This document shows, in pieces, positions 1 to 12,292 of a DNA stretch of 64,000 nucleotides. Positions within the stretch are counted from its first letter, which is position 1, and each line of letters starts with the position of its first letter. The DNA is from Lepidurus packardi (lineage: Eukaryota; Arthropoda; Branchiopoda; Notostraca; Triopsidae), in contig JAKZAN010000002.1 of NCBI GenBank assembly GCA_023053545.1, positions 11,900,790-11,964,789 of the forward strand. Reading direction: 5' to 3'. The notes below the pieces were generated by a model that was not told where the DNA came from, did not search any database, and saw only the letters and a program-made list of their open reading frames with translations. The position numbers and the translations under genes were made by a program.

Positions 1-3000
1 AAGAACATATGCTTATGAAACGAGAGTGACGATGTTGCCTGTCAAGGAATACAAGAACGAACCCCGAGTTCCTGGTGCCTTTTTCGTAAAGATACCTTGT
101 AATCAAGGTTGAGATACCGCTTCCTCTGAGGTTGCACCTTCAAGAACTGGAGAAAACCTTTTGCACCTGTGGTCTTTAATACCGAACATATGTGGGTTGG
201 GTACCGAATACCTTCTTCATGTCCTCTCTCAAGCAGTGAACCGCAAACCTTCATCAGAGCAGAGAACCTACATAACTCTCCAACGGCCAGCATCGTCGCA
301 TATCCGTTGAGAATTCGAGATCAAGGTAAGCGAGCCAGTCTTGTTTTGATATATTATACCTTTTCTTCAAGAATGTCTGGTATGCATTTTATGGGAGGGG
401 GGGGAGGGGTAGACACTATACAGTCATATAGAGCTAAGAAGCTGTATGTAGACCTTCGTTACGATGCTTTGAAGACGATGTTGACTGCTTGCTGTGACAC
501 GCATTGGTGCCAGAACGAATGCAGTCGTTCGCTTGTACAGTATTTACTCACTTGTTATTTTTGTTTACAAACGAAAACGCGTATTCGCTTTTCCGGATGA
601 TGCAGTATCCAGGAGTTAAATTAAAGTTGAAATTCTGTCAGACGTGCGAGACTTGTAAAGCAAGAATGCTATATGACCGTAATTACGGGGCAGGCTTCTG
701 ACACCCCAATCATTATAAAGAACCATTTGGAGCTCGGAGATTCCGTGCATGCATGCAATTCCCATGCTTGTTTCGCGTAGATATATACACATCCGACACC
801 AGACGAGTATAAAGCAACGGAGAACAAGAGTTTAGAAAGTGAGTCAAGATTGGGAGGAGGCCCAAATTAAAAGCTTCTTACACTGAAAAATTATTTTATA
901 AAGTATAGAACCCGCTAGTAATTTGCACAGATTCCCTAATGTAATCAAAAACCAAAAGATAACTGCCCTTGATTTTGATCATATTTACTTTCAAAAGGCC
1001 ACTACTCGGTGTATCAGGGAAAGGGTTGGTCTTCTAGAAAGGGTTCGTCTCTGTATTTTTTTCTGTTGCGTTTTCCCTTCTCGTAACTCTTCCCCGTGTT
1101 ACAACTAACTCCCCTGTATTCATCCACGCATTTCTGCAGAAAAATAAAATTCGACCGTGGAAGGGAAGGCTTAGCTGAAGGGGAAAAATAGACAAAAAGG
1201 CTGGTCAGCTCAGGTAGATATGAGATCTTCTATTTTTTTTTCTTAAAACAACCTCCATTTGGATTTGGGCTCGGCGAAATAAGATAGATCACCTGGACAA
1301 AGGACCTTCTTGACACGTCTATTCCACCACGGTTATGGACGAGTTAGGAAACTCTTCTTTCTGTCGTTTCCCTTTCCACCATTCGAAACAAAGTGAAATA
1401 ATTCTGGACATTTTTGTTGGGGCTATAGCTAGCGAGATTCTTTGTGGTCTGAAGAGCAAGAAAAAAAAAAAAAAAAACGGAGTTACTAGTAACAACTTTG
1501 AATGCAACCAACTGAAGATGTAACGATATGTCGTAAACTCTCTTTAAGATTCTGTAAACTGAAGATAGATAATAAGGTATTACATTATGTAATGTACATT
1601 AATGAAACGGTATAAGTTATTTGTGAGCTAGCGCTTACTAACAAGTACAGTTGCGCAATTAACCGAGTTAATGTTTCTTCATTGCAAGGACATGATAAGA
1701 ACGAAAATTATAACAAATGTTTAGGGTTGTACATTTTGTATCTTTTAATTATAGGACTATGCATTTTATTTATAGGAATATATACATGTAAGCTATAGGA
1801 CTATATGTACCTACTGTGGCCTTTACATCCGGTGTTCTTTACAATTGGAAAAAGGGGCGACAATTAATCTCAAATGTATTTCATCATCATCCCTTTTAGA
1901 CTCGCGTCAGAGGCCTTAATGTAAATTATGTCTATTAAACTCTTCTTAGGCCCTATTGTTCTGGTACATTTTCAAAACACAACCACCCTCGAATGCCTCT
2001 AAAGATAGTTGCAGTTCGCCGGGTTCGTTTCCCTTTAATAGCTCCTGCATAGTGCGACAGGAAGTGAAGCAGGCCAATATACAGGATCTGTTAAGATGCT
2101 CAACTCTCTTGTTTTGGCACGACGCTTACTGATTACACTACTAAACAAGGAACTCGATTTGGTTTTTATCAGATAAGGTAGAATGTTCTAATACGTCATT
2201 ATATGGCTTGAGGTGATGGCAATATTATCTCTTGTCCTTTCATTTTGTATTCACTTTAATGACGACGTTGTCCTTCGGTTTATTGTCTCGGTTTGTACCT
2301 GTCTTGTCATGTATATTCGTATTTTTAGCATGACCAATACGATGATGGTCGCTATAAGCACTGAACCGTTCAGAACAGGAGAACGGAAAGAAAAAGCGAA
2401 AAGAGGAAAATTTAACAGGGTGAAAGAGGGAAAGGAAAACCCCTCTTCCGTACCCCTTTCTTAGGTCGCTTCTGCAAAAATTCCTGACCGTGGACAACAC
2501 ACAACGTCGCCTTTGTGGTAAATTTTCACTTATTAATGTAAATCAAATATAGATAGATAGATATAGATAGATAGACATGAAATAAGAAATAAATAAAATA
2601 GGACCAAGGATTTGCAGGACAGGATGCGGGGAAGCTGGCGATTCTTGCAAGTTCCAAGCTTAATGCCATACAAGGTTGCAAATAAAAACAGAGATGAGAC
2701 TGTGTGTATAACAAGAATGTCTTGACACATCATTAAAAATTCCGCAAAGGCTGCAATTATCCAAGATGGCTTGTTGGATGAGTTGGAATATGACTTGCTC
2801 GCTGTGGAATCGTGACTTGGTAGTTTTATTTTTCTGCCTAGTGTAATAAGTAATGTTGGGACAGCTATAGTACAGGAAACTCAGCGTATGACTTGAAAGT
2901 ATTGTAATGTCCCGAAAATTGTAGCGAAATGAGGGTTGTGCGTATCACCTTGTGGTACGCAGCAGCCTTGTAAGAAGAAGAAGAAGAAAGGATGAAGGCT

Positions 3001-3614
3001 CCAATATCAAAGCAAAGGGGTGAAAGAATCTCTCCACAAACCCCTCAAAAAAGAGCATGTTCTGTACTCTCTTACAAGGTCCCGTTCCTTTTTTGTTTTC
3101 CAATTGGGTAACACTATTCCAACACATTTCTTTTTCGTGTTCGTACATATAAAATAATAAAAATATGCAACATCGTTTCATGCTGCTATAGCTGCATTCA
3201 GAAAAGGGAAGAACTAATTGCGTTCCTTCCTTGGGTCCCGGGAATGTTGCATCGTTATGACCTTTTTTCCCACTGGCAATGGCATGGGCGTTACAAAACA
3301 TGCTAGTCTGAACCTTTTTTCCAGTTAATTAAAAGCGGTTCTAGGACGGCATGCGCGCTTTATCCTACGACTGGTAAGCTAAAATCTGAAAAAAGGACTG
3401 TATATAAAAGGAAGGGATCCCTTCAACCATCTTCGAGAGGGATAAGGAAACTTAATATCCTTTTTTAATAGCGCAGCATCTATCACAGACCTGTGCTTTA
3501 CTTCACAAACGTGGGCCTTCTTGTCTTCTTTTCCTTTCTTTTTTTCCTGTAATAATTACGATTAAGGTCTACCTCTTTCCTGCCTTTATTGGTCTCTCAG
3601 CAATGGCTGAGATT

Positions 3615-3645
3615 TGTATACATTTCACAGAGTGGAATGTATACA
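3615..3645. repeat. Short near-perfect palindrome
   Basis: A 14-base arm beginning TGTATACATT is followed by a 3-base spacer and its inverted copy; 13 of 14 positions pair. It could form a small hairpin or be a palindromic protein-binding site. No neighbouring gene is seen. Confidence 0.7.
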
Positions 3646-5125
3646 GTTGGCTTGTTAAATTCGGAATGAAGACCTTGTTTGGTTACAATAAACTGTGTGC
3701 TTCTTTCTTGGGTTTAAAGATACCTCAACATTTGTAGATATTTGACAGAGTGAGTGTCAAGTTTTGAAAGAGTAAAGATTTTTTTGTAAGCTACAAGTTT
3801 GGATAATAAATTCAGTATGAAGATGTTCACTGTTGGCGATCGCGGGGGGAAGATGTAAGGGAAAGGAGAGCGTCTGAAGCCTGCGAGTGGCTGTTGGGCC
3901 ATTTGGAGTACAGGGTGTTGAAAACGACGTTGATGGCGTCTTCGCCATCCAAGGCAGTCGGAACCACGTTGACGATGACATTGATGGCTTGGTAGGGGCG
4001 GGTCTAGGTTTGTCTTGTGGAATGCCTCTTTGACCCATGCGGGAGCCCCTGACTCTCCTATTACGCAAAAGTTGACGGCTGCTGTATCATAATAGGCATA
4101 GTCATTTGCGCGGATGAGTTTCGAAGTTAATTGTATAGCTCAAGGAAATCGTGTGTCTTCTCCATAAAATTTTCGCTTTTAAAAATGGGATTTTTTTTTT
4201 ATTTATTTATATTTTTTTTTCACCGGGCGTTCCTTAATTTATTACAATGAAAAGGAAATATTGGCCTTTAGATTGTTGTTGCAGAGCCCCCAACTGAACC
4301 AACTTATGTTAAACGTTTTATATAGGACTTTTAGCTATTCAGCGGCTTGGCTTTTACTATGCATACGTGTTGGAGCTGGGGTACATCACCGGCCAGCGCG
4401 TCTTGACTTTTGATAGACAGGTTGGAATGCCGTGGCACATTGAAGCAAAAAGGCAAGGCGATACGCGTTTTTAGATAGACATTTGAGATGTTTGTCTTGT
4501 TCGCCATTGAAGATCCGCTCTTCGCGTGTTAGCCCAGCCATTATCTTTTGTCAAAATCCTGGCTTGGCTCTTTCTAGAACCTTTCGGGATGAGCTGTTGC
4601 AGCCTTTAAGACCTGCTGCTTTTTGGCGTATGTGGAAAGGCGAGAGGTTTTTGTGCCCACAGCGAATCTTGTAGGGATCAGGTGTGAATATCCTTGTTGT
4701 ATTTAGCAGGATTTTTGCATTGGAGAAAACACGCATGGGGAAAAGCCAAGTAGAAGCATGAAAAGAAGATAGGTAGGTAAGGGGGGAGGGAGGCAAGTGG
4801 GTGTGGAAAATGATGATGGATAGCTTAAGCTTGGACTTGTGTCAGAAGATGTCACATGCGGCGTGCTGGCCAATACCAGACCTGTCACACTGCCTCGTCA
4901 AGAAGAAGTTTTACACCTGTTGCAAAGAAGAAGCAACACGACAGGTAACCCGATACCCGTACAGAACTTCTGGCTTGACTTCCATAGCTACAAGGCTCAC
5001 ACCTTCCTTTCTCGCCTAACTGGAGTATTACGACTCCGTCATGCGTTTCTTTCGCGTCAAGTACTGTCACTTGATGTGTAATGAAAAGTGGGAAATCTAT
5101 TTTGGGATATAAAATTCAGTTGACT

Positions 5126-5320
5126 GAACTTCCAAGAATTATATTATCTAAGGGTGATACAATTTTGACCAGCGAGTTCGTAAAAGTACTTTCACTGGAA
5201 GGTTCTTGTCGAACTACTGCATTGGAATGCGAGAAATACGTTTGTGGAAATACATGTATTTCGTTGAACTTTCAAGAGTTCTAGGTTAGTAAGGGTGATA
5301 CAATTTTGCCCTGTGAGTTC
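5126..5320. repeat. Two-copy direct repeat, period ~140 bp
   Basis: Segments 5126-5179 and 5266-5320 share GAACTT-CAAGA and an identical core AAGGGTGATACAATTTTG, and both end in GAGTTC. Weaker similarity continues between and after them (TTCTTGT...GATTGG or similar), suggesting a decayed tandem duplication of a roughly 140-bp unit. Confidence 0.75.
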
Positions 5321-8038
5321 CAATTTTTTTCTGTTGCCAGCTTCTTGTGGCCATTTCGAACTTGATTGGCCTCGTTGACCCATTATTCAAAGCTCGAAAC
5401 ATTAGGAGAAAAACGGACGTAACTTTAACAAGGTCATAAAAGACCTTTTTCTCCTCCTCTAGAGTTCTAACACTTAGAGCTGGAAAGGATTATTTACAAC
5501 GGGTAGGACCATAAACCAATAAACAATACATTGTTAGGCTCCACCCACCTTAGCTTGTAGGCTTGCCCATGGAAGTCAATTGCTGTAGCGTTGTTTTAGC
5601 GTTGCTTGAGGCAAGATTCAAGGATTCTGAAACTTAATCAATTTCGTTTAACCAATTATATCCCCTAGAATATGAACAGAATAAGTGTAAGAAACTAGCA
5701 TATAAAAAGGTGGGAGGTAAGAAAAAGGTGGTGAAAAGGTGCAGGGAGCATTTAAAGTTGAATTTAGTATGCGAGACGTGAGAGGCTTGAGAAACGGGGG
5801 CAATTCACTTTTATGGACCTCCCATTTTATGGTGACTTTTTTTTTGCTTTTTTGTCCACTGCCATCAGACTTGTCAAATAAAGTGCAAGTTGCTTTTTTG
5901 TTTGGTATACATAGTAACGCCAAACACTATTGAGCAGAGACTACCATACAGGCACAAGCAGCCATAGTTTTTCGGCTCTGGATTTTTTAAGTTTTTGGAG
6001 AGACCAAAGAGATTTGAGATTTTGGCTGCTTGAGCTATTTAGTGTTATAGAGACTGTCGCTTCTTAGTTTCAAACACTTTTCGATTCTCGGCAAGCCTCC
6101 AACGTCCCAACAAAGCTGACTTTTAAAGATTTCTTTCACTTTTTTCTTCTTTTTATTTGGTTGTGTGTGCCCCCCAATCATGAGCGAGGTTAATAGCCGT
6201 TCAAGGGTTTTTGGCAGAAGCTTTATACTGTAGAGCAGCGTGCCCAGTAAAGGTTTCGCCGAGAAAATCCCTGTGCGAAATCTTTCCGAGTTCCATTAAA
6301 GAGACTTGATGACCAGTTGGTAGGGGAAACACTTTAGGAGAACGGGAAGCAAGCGGCGTTTTGGAATTAAACCCGAAAGGCTTTTGGCTTTTCAAAAACA
6401 TGTCAAGCTTGTCAGATGAGAATTTGCATGGCCGGGCAGCAGTGCGGGGGCGTTTAAGGGAGGATGGGGAGGAAGGTAGAGAAGAGAGCCGTCCCAAAAG
6501 GACTGACTTTTTGGCTTATTTGAGAAGATGCTCTGGGGGGAGAAAGAGAGCAAGAAGGAGAGACGGAGGGAAGTATCGCCTTGTGTTCCTTTCGTGGGTG
6601 CGTGGAGCTGAAGGGGACCGAGTTTGAATGACAGTTGACAGACAGGGCCCTGGTGTATGCAAAGCAAGAAATTCCTAGCTCCACTGAATGACTGAAACCT
6701 CCCTATCTTGGCTTTTGTGCCTGCTTGCTTGCTTGCAGGGGAGAGAGAGAGAGAGTTTCACAATAGTCGTATGTATAGCGCACAGCTTTATGACTTGTGT
6801 GAATTCGACCCCCTACCGCCGTCTGCATCACACATCACTACACCGCCTTGGAAAAAGCTGGTGATTAAAACTAGTAATAACGGGATCAGCCTTACCAAAA
6901 TCCTGCGTTCGTGCAAGGAGGTGGTATAATATCGAACATTGATGGACATGTCCTCCGGCCCGCCCTTTTTTTCCTCCTAGCAGTCTTGAGCCACACAGTC
7001 AATTCTTGGTTCGAACCCTGCAGAGGTTTTAGAGCCGAATCTTCTATTTTTTTTTCATATCCCCAGCCATGTGCCAAAGAAAATCGCAGGTCAGCCGATA
7101 CACATGTTGAATGCATGTGGCCACACGGGGGTATACATATCCAACATTCACTACAGGATGCTTGTGATTGTTTGGAAGGCTAATTATTATTTACAATACA
7201 CGGATGTCAATCTTAAGCATTTGAGGCTTCTATATCCCCATGCCCACGCATGTAAACCCTGTACCCTGCAATCTTGAGGTCGTAGTTTGGCATCAAAGTA
7301 TGGATAGGTTATTAACTACTCAAAGCGTGTCTTTTCCTTCTAAGACTGTCATCAGCTTTTACTTTTCATTGCATGGTTGCAAGAGAAACTGATCGACGGG
7401 GGCTTAGTACTTATAGCATTAATGTGCTCCCGATCTATCGTCTGCCGGTAAATTCGAAATTGGGCGCAGAGACCGGAATCTGTTGCTGATGGGAACGAAC
7501 GACCGGATGGACATCGATATCCATTTACCCTGAAAGATAATAACAACAAGTTTGCTGCTCTGGGGGTAGACATATTGCATCTTCTTGTATGCAAGTATAG
7601 TGAAAGTCTAAACAGTATTCAATCCATGCTAGGCTTTGGCGACTTTATAAGGTAATATGCAATTAACTAATAAAACTTTCCAAGTTGTTTGTTATTTCCT
7701 TAAGAAATATCCCCGTTGGGAATTAGGGAATACTGCAATTTGAAAAGCTTTACTAGTTTTGGGGAGATTTTTGCCAGAAACTGTAGATGTTTCTGTAAGT
7801 GGAGTTTTGTAAGATTCCTTCTGTATATTTCCGAATGGTCATGTTTATTAGCTTCGCTTCTGCACTGCAGAAATTCCATGGCTCATAAGACAGTTAAAGA
7901 CATATAGATTTAAATAAAAGTAATAAATATAAAGAAAAAGTTAAAACAATACCATGTAAATACCGAAAGTAGAGCCATTTTTTATATTAAAACTTGAATA
8001 ATTATCCCTGAGATAATTCGACTGGCATAGAGGGAATG

Positions 8039-8491
8039 TTTATAAGATATTTCTTCTATTTGTTACAAAATTACTGACATTTTGAACAGTTTACTATATG
8101 GTTCTTTTGTTATATGACGAGATTTATTTAAGCGTTGGACTTTTTCTAATAAAACAACCCTTATTTTTTAATTGTATATTTTGTAATAGAAAGCTTTCGA
8201 GTAATTTTTCGGAAGGAGAATTTAAGCAAGAGCGTCAAAGGAGAGCGTAAACAGTATTTTTTGAAATATTTATAAGATATTGATTATATTTGTGAAACAA
8301 ATTACTAACCTTTTTAAAAGTTTACTAGATTCTTATTTTGTTATATGACGGGATTTACTTAATCGTAGAACTTTTTGTAAAAAAAACAATCTCTATTTTT
8401 TAAATAGTATATACTATAATGGAAAACTTTCGAATACTTTTACTTTTTCAGACGCAGGATTTTAAGCTAGAGCGTCGAAAAGAGCGTAAAT
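8039..8491. repeat. AT-rich tandem duplication, period ~230 bp
   Basis: Units 8039-8251 and 8269-8491 align along their length. Both start TTTATAAGATAT, share GTTATATGACG-GATTTA and ACTTTTT-TAA, and end with AGAGCGTC followed by AGAGCGTAAA. The copies have diverged by substitutions and small indels, so the duplication is not recent. Confidence 0.8.
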
Positions 8492-8559
8492 AAAAAAGCA
8501 AATTTGTAAGGATTGGTCGGTTCAGCCATGCCATGGCGTAAGACGACAAAACCATTTAA

Positions 8560-9310
8560 GAGCGCTTGGCAATGTGTGCATTAGCAATGAAACGGCTTCC
8601 AGCAAAGTTTCGCGCCTTAAGAGGCGTGAGGTGGTGCTGGTCCAACTGCTCGGCCGGTTAGACTACCCACTCGTAAGGTGTATGCGATTTTTACCTTTTA
8701 CTTGGACTACATGAATTTGCCTTAATTTAAGCCCACCTTTCAGGTACAAAGTCATTTTACCGTATCCTGCCTCCCATAAAGTGTTCAGGATTGGTCCGCT
8801 TTTGACAAGGCTATTCCTGGTAGGCGGTCTCGTTAAGCCACCTAGGCAATAGCAAGCGGAATCTAGGCTTTTATGGACGCCAGGTCGCCCGGTTACGCCC
8901 AGCGGGGCGGAATAAACAAATGTCTCTGCGCACTAGCGCCAAAGTTACTTCTCAGAACTACGTCCGCTCTGCGCACCATCACGGCAAGCTCGTTTTGGAC
9001 CTTTACCGCGAGCTGAACAAGACAGGCCCGCTTTAGGGCAAGGAAAGAGCCTTGTAGCGACGTAGGTTTTAGCGCTGCTCGCTGCTCTCACTGCCCGATT
9101 TTACCCGCTGTCCTGCCCCGACTGGGTCCGTTTGGCCTAGTCTTAGCCTGCGTCCCTCTAAGCTGGCTAGCCAGCGATCTCATCCATTTGCAGTCAGCCT
9201 GTGGCGCTCGGCTGATTGACAGTCGTGCCACGGCACTCAACGTGTGCGTGTTCTTCTCAAGTTTGATCCTTGCCTTGCAACAATAGCCAGTTCGACGCAT
9301 ATAACCCAGA
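8560..9310. promoter_or_regulatory. GC- and CpG-rich block upstream of hth
   Basis: This stretch is visibly richer in G+C and CpG than the AT-rich DNA before it. It lies about 0.7-1.4 kb upstream of the likely hth transcription start. It contains the exact Exd/PBX-Hth/MEIS composite motif at 9213-9222. No coding frame in it resembles a known protein. A promoter-proximal regulatory block is the favoured reading, by inference. A foreign insertion or an unrecognised repeat is the alternative. Confidence 0.4.
9213..9222 (+). promoter_or_regulatory. Candidate Exd-Hth (PBX-MEIS) composite site
   Basis: The decamer TGATTGACAG matches exactly the composite site of PBC-class (TGAT) and MEIS-class (TGACAG) TALE homeodomain proteins. 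Its position roughly 0.77 kb upstream of the candidate start of a Meis-family gene suggests possible autoregulation. The motif is short, so chance occurrence remains possible. Confidence 0.45.
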
Positions 9311-9979
9311 GTAGCCGTTATATCATCAACAGGAGTATTTCGTCAAGAAAGTGAATATTCGCCAGTTCACCAGCACAACAGTTTTCGCACCTTAAAAAAA
9401 ATTCATAGGCGTAAGCATTGTTGTACCGCCAAATTGTGAGTGTTCATTTGATTCCAGTGATTCATTTCTGAAACCATCATTCGGATTACTTTTCAGTACA
9501 CTCCGCTGTGACAAAAATACAAGTTCCAACGAAAGAAAGAAATAGAAAAATTTTTCCAACGCGTGGAAAGCTTTGGGTCCGGACTTTAATGAAACGAAAA
9601 TTTGGAAAATTGGCGGAGCAGTTTTTACACTGCTGGTGACATCCTGTGGCTGGTTTACGGGATCATGACGAGGCAAGGCTGGGTGGACTATTGTTGCTAA
9701 CTAAAAGCGAGAATTCGAGCCCACAAAGTTGAGTTTGAAAGCTCCGGAAGTTTACGCGCAGATCCCCTAAATTTGTATACACTGCACAAATTGCAATCGG
9801 GTTGGGCATTTCCCCAAATTTGGATGAATTTGTTTCCCCATCATCACCTGAAAATTGCTGGGATTAAGCATCACACCTAAGCACCACAAAGAGTTAAATT
9901 ATTTTGTAGTGCTTCTCCTAGTGTTCGTGTTTCTGTGTGCGATAAATTGTTCGCATTTTTACAAATTTTCGTGAAGTGT

Positions 9980-9985
9980 TCAGTG
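9980..9985 (+). promoter_or_regulatory. Candidate arthropod initiator of hth
   Basis: TCAGTG resembles the arthropod initiator consensus TCAGT-pyrimidine, with the likely +1 A at 9982. An AT-rich ATAAATT lies about 35-40 bases upstream. The following sequence up to 10464 contains no ATG, as expected of a leader. Assignment rests on motif and position only. Confidence 0.3.
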
Positions 9986-10464
9986 AATTCGTACCTAATT
10001 TCCCCCACCCGCTCCCGCTATAAATTTGTCATAAAGCAAGTTAAGCGATTGTACAAGCCAGATCGTGGTTTATTGACGAACGCGACAATTCCCCTCACCG
10101 TCTACATCATCGTCTCCGCAAACGTTGACACGTTTGGAAACGGCGACCCGTTTAGCATTATCAAGTAGTCATTTTTGGCAACATAGAGCGCCGTCGGGTA
10201 GACGTCGGTTGGAGCCCGGCTGCTCCGACCCCGCCACTTTCGCCCGCTTACCTCGGCCTGGGCCAACCTGGCTTTGGCTTCGGTAGTCTAACCGCGACCA
10301 ACTTGCGAAGTTCGGCCGGTCTAGCTAGCTTTTCTTCGAACGTTTCGACCCCCGTTTCCACTCCTACCCCGGCCGCGACTCCAGTTGCCGCCCCGGCTGG
10401 GCCCTCTCCTCCGGGATTTTCCAAAGTGGACCGGTACGCTGGAGAACTCGGTGCTCGCGCCTAC
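9982..10464 (+). other. hth: Putative 5' leader of hth, ATG-free
   Basis: From 9827 to 10464 there is no ATG in any plus-strand frame, and the next ATG is the conserved hth start. The last part (10156-10464) is also stop-free in frame with that start for 103 codons, and it is GC-rich and Pro/Ala/Ser/Thr-rich if translated. This is most simply a long 5' UTR. An N-terminal extension from a near-cognate codon, or an upstream exon joining this frame, is possible. The exact 5' end is uncertain. Confidence 0.55.
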
Positions 10465-10479
10465 ATGGCCCAACCACGG
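10465..10479 (+). CDS. hth: Homothorax exon 1, start codon to MAQPR
   Basis: This is the initiating exon of the Meis-family gene. ATG GCC CAA CCA CGG encodes MAQPR, the conserved Homothorax N-terminus, and is followed directly by the donor GTATGT at 10480. The exon ends in phase 0, and the next exon begins in phase 0 with the YDDGL that follows MAQPR in Homothorax. The start was chosen for that match and because it is the first ATG after more than 630 ATG-free bases. Only five residues are coded here; the rest of the exon is leader. The frame upstream is open, so a longer non-ATG-initiated form cannot be excluded. Confidence 0.88.
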
Positions 10480-12163
10480 GTATGTTTGTCAACGCTTTAC
10501 CGTCCACTATTTGAAGATGCAAAACAACAAATATCTGTTAAGGGTCTCAAGAGTACTCCACTCGCTTATCGATACTTATAACTCCCGGCATAGTCATTTG
10601 TTTACTTTATTTTTCATCCTTAAACCGTAAACAGCCTAGAAATCACCTAGGAGCGAACAAAATTGTTAACAAACGCGTAAAACTTGATTCGTTTACCGTC
10701 CAGTAATTTTAATGTAGAGTTTTAATAAGTGGAAAGTACATTCAGAGGAATAGCGCAGTTACGGGTTAAAAGAAGTAGTTGAGTGAAAAATATTGCGTTC
10801 CGCCTATTTCAGCTATTTTCCCCAAGTGTTTCGAACATTTATCGGTGCCGTCGCGTTGGAAAAAGAGCATGTTATTCTTTTAGCTTCCATTGGGTAAATC
10901 AGAGGAATAATTTGTAATGAAAGCATCCGTTTACTCGTCGTCTTTCACAGATAAAATAATTTAGATAACAAAACGGAAAAAGAATTAGGAGGGTTTGGGG
11001 AACCGTATGCTAATCATGCCAGTAAGGGTCCTCCCTAAGTTAAGAACGAGGGTAAGCTTTAAGTCTTACGTTTTTTTTTTTTTTTAGTTTCTTTTCAATT
11101 GTAGTATATGTGCAGGGATGAAAAGTATTTCAGGCAGTTGACAAATGGTAATTTTAGGGCGGGAGAGTTTTGTCTAAGTGGAAGTTGTTAGAAGCCTCCC
11201 ATTGTCTTGTTTGGAAATATCTCCGCGAACAAGCCTTATTCCAGGTCAACATATTCGCTCCTTCTCTTCTATGCATTTGCGCCTTTTAAAACGTTTTTAT
11301 TCAAGATACAGAACGTGATGACCGGGTTTTAAAAAGCTTTACATTCGCTCAGTTCTCTTGGAGGCATTTGCGTATTTTTAAAATGTTTCAATTCGACGCA
11401 ATGAACAAGTACGGAACGTAGTACTTGTTCGGCTTTAATCGTTTTTTATTGGATTAAAAAGGTTTTTATTGTATTTTAAAATACTAATGCATTTATATCC
11501 ACCAGCTGTGCGTTGAGTGGTGTGTGGTATAAACTGGGTCGAGTACAGGCATATATAAATAACGTTTTATTCGATAAAGTGTATTGGTCGTGTTGGATGG
11601 CACACTGGTTCAGGATGTTCAAGATAGAAATTCTGCATTTTTCACCCTCTCGTAAAAAAAATAAGCCGATCTTTACCTCCCCATCAATAATCAAGCTTGA
11701 TGGCGCGGTTGAATATAGAGATGATCCTAGAGAGACTCACTCTGTTTTTCGTGGAGGCTTGGGAGTGTGTACCGGCAAAATCTGCGACGATGAAACCTGG
11801 CTTGTCTGACAGGCTCACAACAGCCATGATGAACGACTCGTCCTCATTGATCGCTTCCACACATCTATACCATACCATACCATACACACAACCGTACTAC
11901 TCTACTCGCTGTAAACCTTTTTTCTCAAAAGAAATAAAATGTAAAACAGAAAAAAATTTGAGGCGAAGCACAGTAGATGTCTATGTCTGTGTTTAAGGGC
12001 ATGAAAAAAAAAACACCCTGACTAAGTTGTACGCGTTCGTTCTACTGCTCAACGTATAACTTGGCAAAAGTTAAAATAAAAATAAAATCTAAAATAAAAA
12101 TATCTAAAAAAATATTAAATAAATAATAGTGCCAGGAAATAAAAAAAAATAACCTGACTAATA

Positions 12164-12292
12164 GCGTGTTCCACTGGCTGCACTGGTGCAATATTTTTGG
12201 CACTTATTGTGTCAAACATGTGTATATTTATACTTAAACATTGTGTGCACTGAGTGCCAAAAATATTGCACCAGTACAGCCAGTGGAACGCG
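12164..12292. mobile_element. Palindromic MITE, copy 1
   Basis: Inverted arms of about 40 bases start GCGTGTTCCACTGGCTGCAC and end with its complement at GTGGAACGCG. The arms share the CAATATTTTTGGCAC core. The element has no coding capacity. It belongs to the same family as copies at 13302-13415 and 45502-45635, consistent with a short non-autonomous DNA transposon. The transposase superfamily is unknown; TA next to the ends of copy 3 would fit a Tc1/mariner-type source. Confidence 0.8.

Larger units (their letters stand above)
1..9826. other. Non-coding DNA upstream of hth
   Basis: I see no convincing exon, RNA gene or transposon protein on either strand here. Open frames are short and none resembles a known family. 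Contents listed separately are a palindrome near 3.63 kb, a 140-bp-period duplication near 5.2 kb, a 230-bp-period tandem repeat at 8.04-8.49 kb and a GC-rich block at 8.56-9.31 kb. A 17-A run lies at 1461-1477, a degenerate TAGA/ATAG repeat near 2550-2577, a GA microsatellite at 6741-6755, and a G-rich run at 393-409. The stretch is probably intergenic or distal 5' regulatory DNA of hth. Non-coding 5' exons here cannot be excluded without transcript data. Confidence 0.6.

Noticed and set aside
7000..7030. B-box-like GGTTCGAACCC suggesting a tRNA or tRNA-derived SINE
   Set aside because: No matching T-stem, acceptor stem or A-box at the proper distance.
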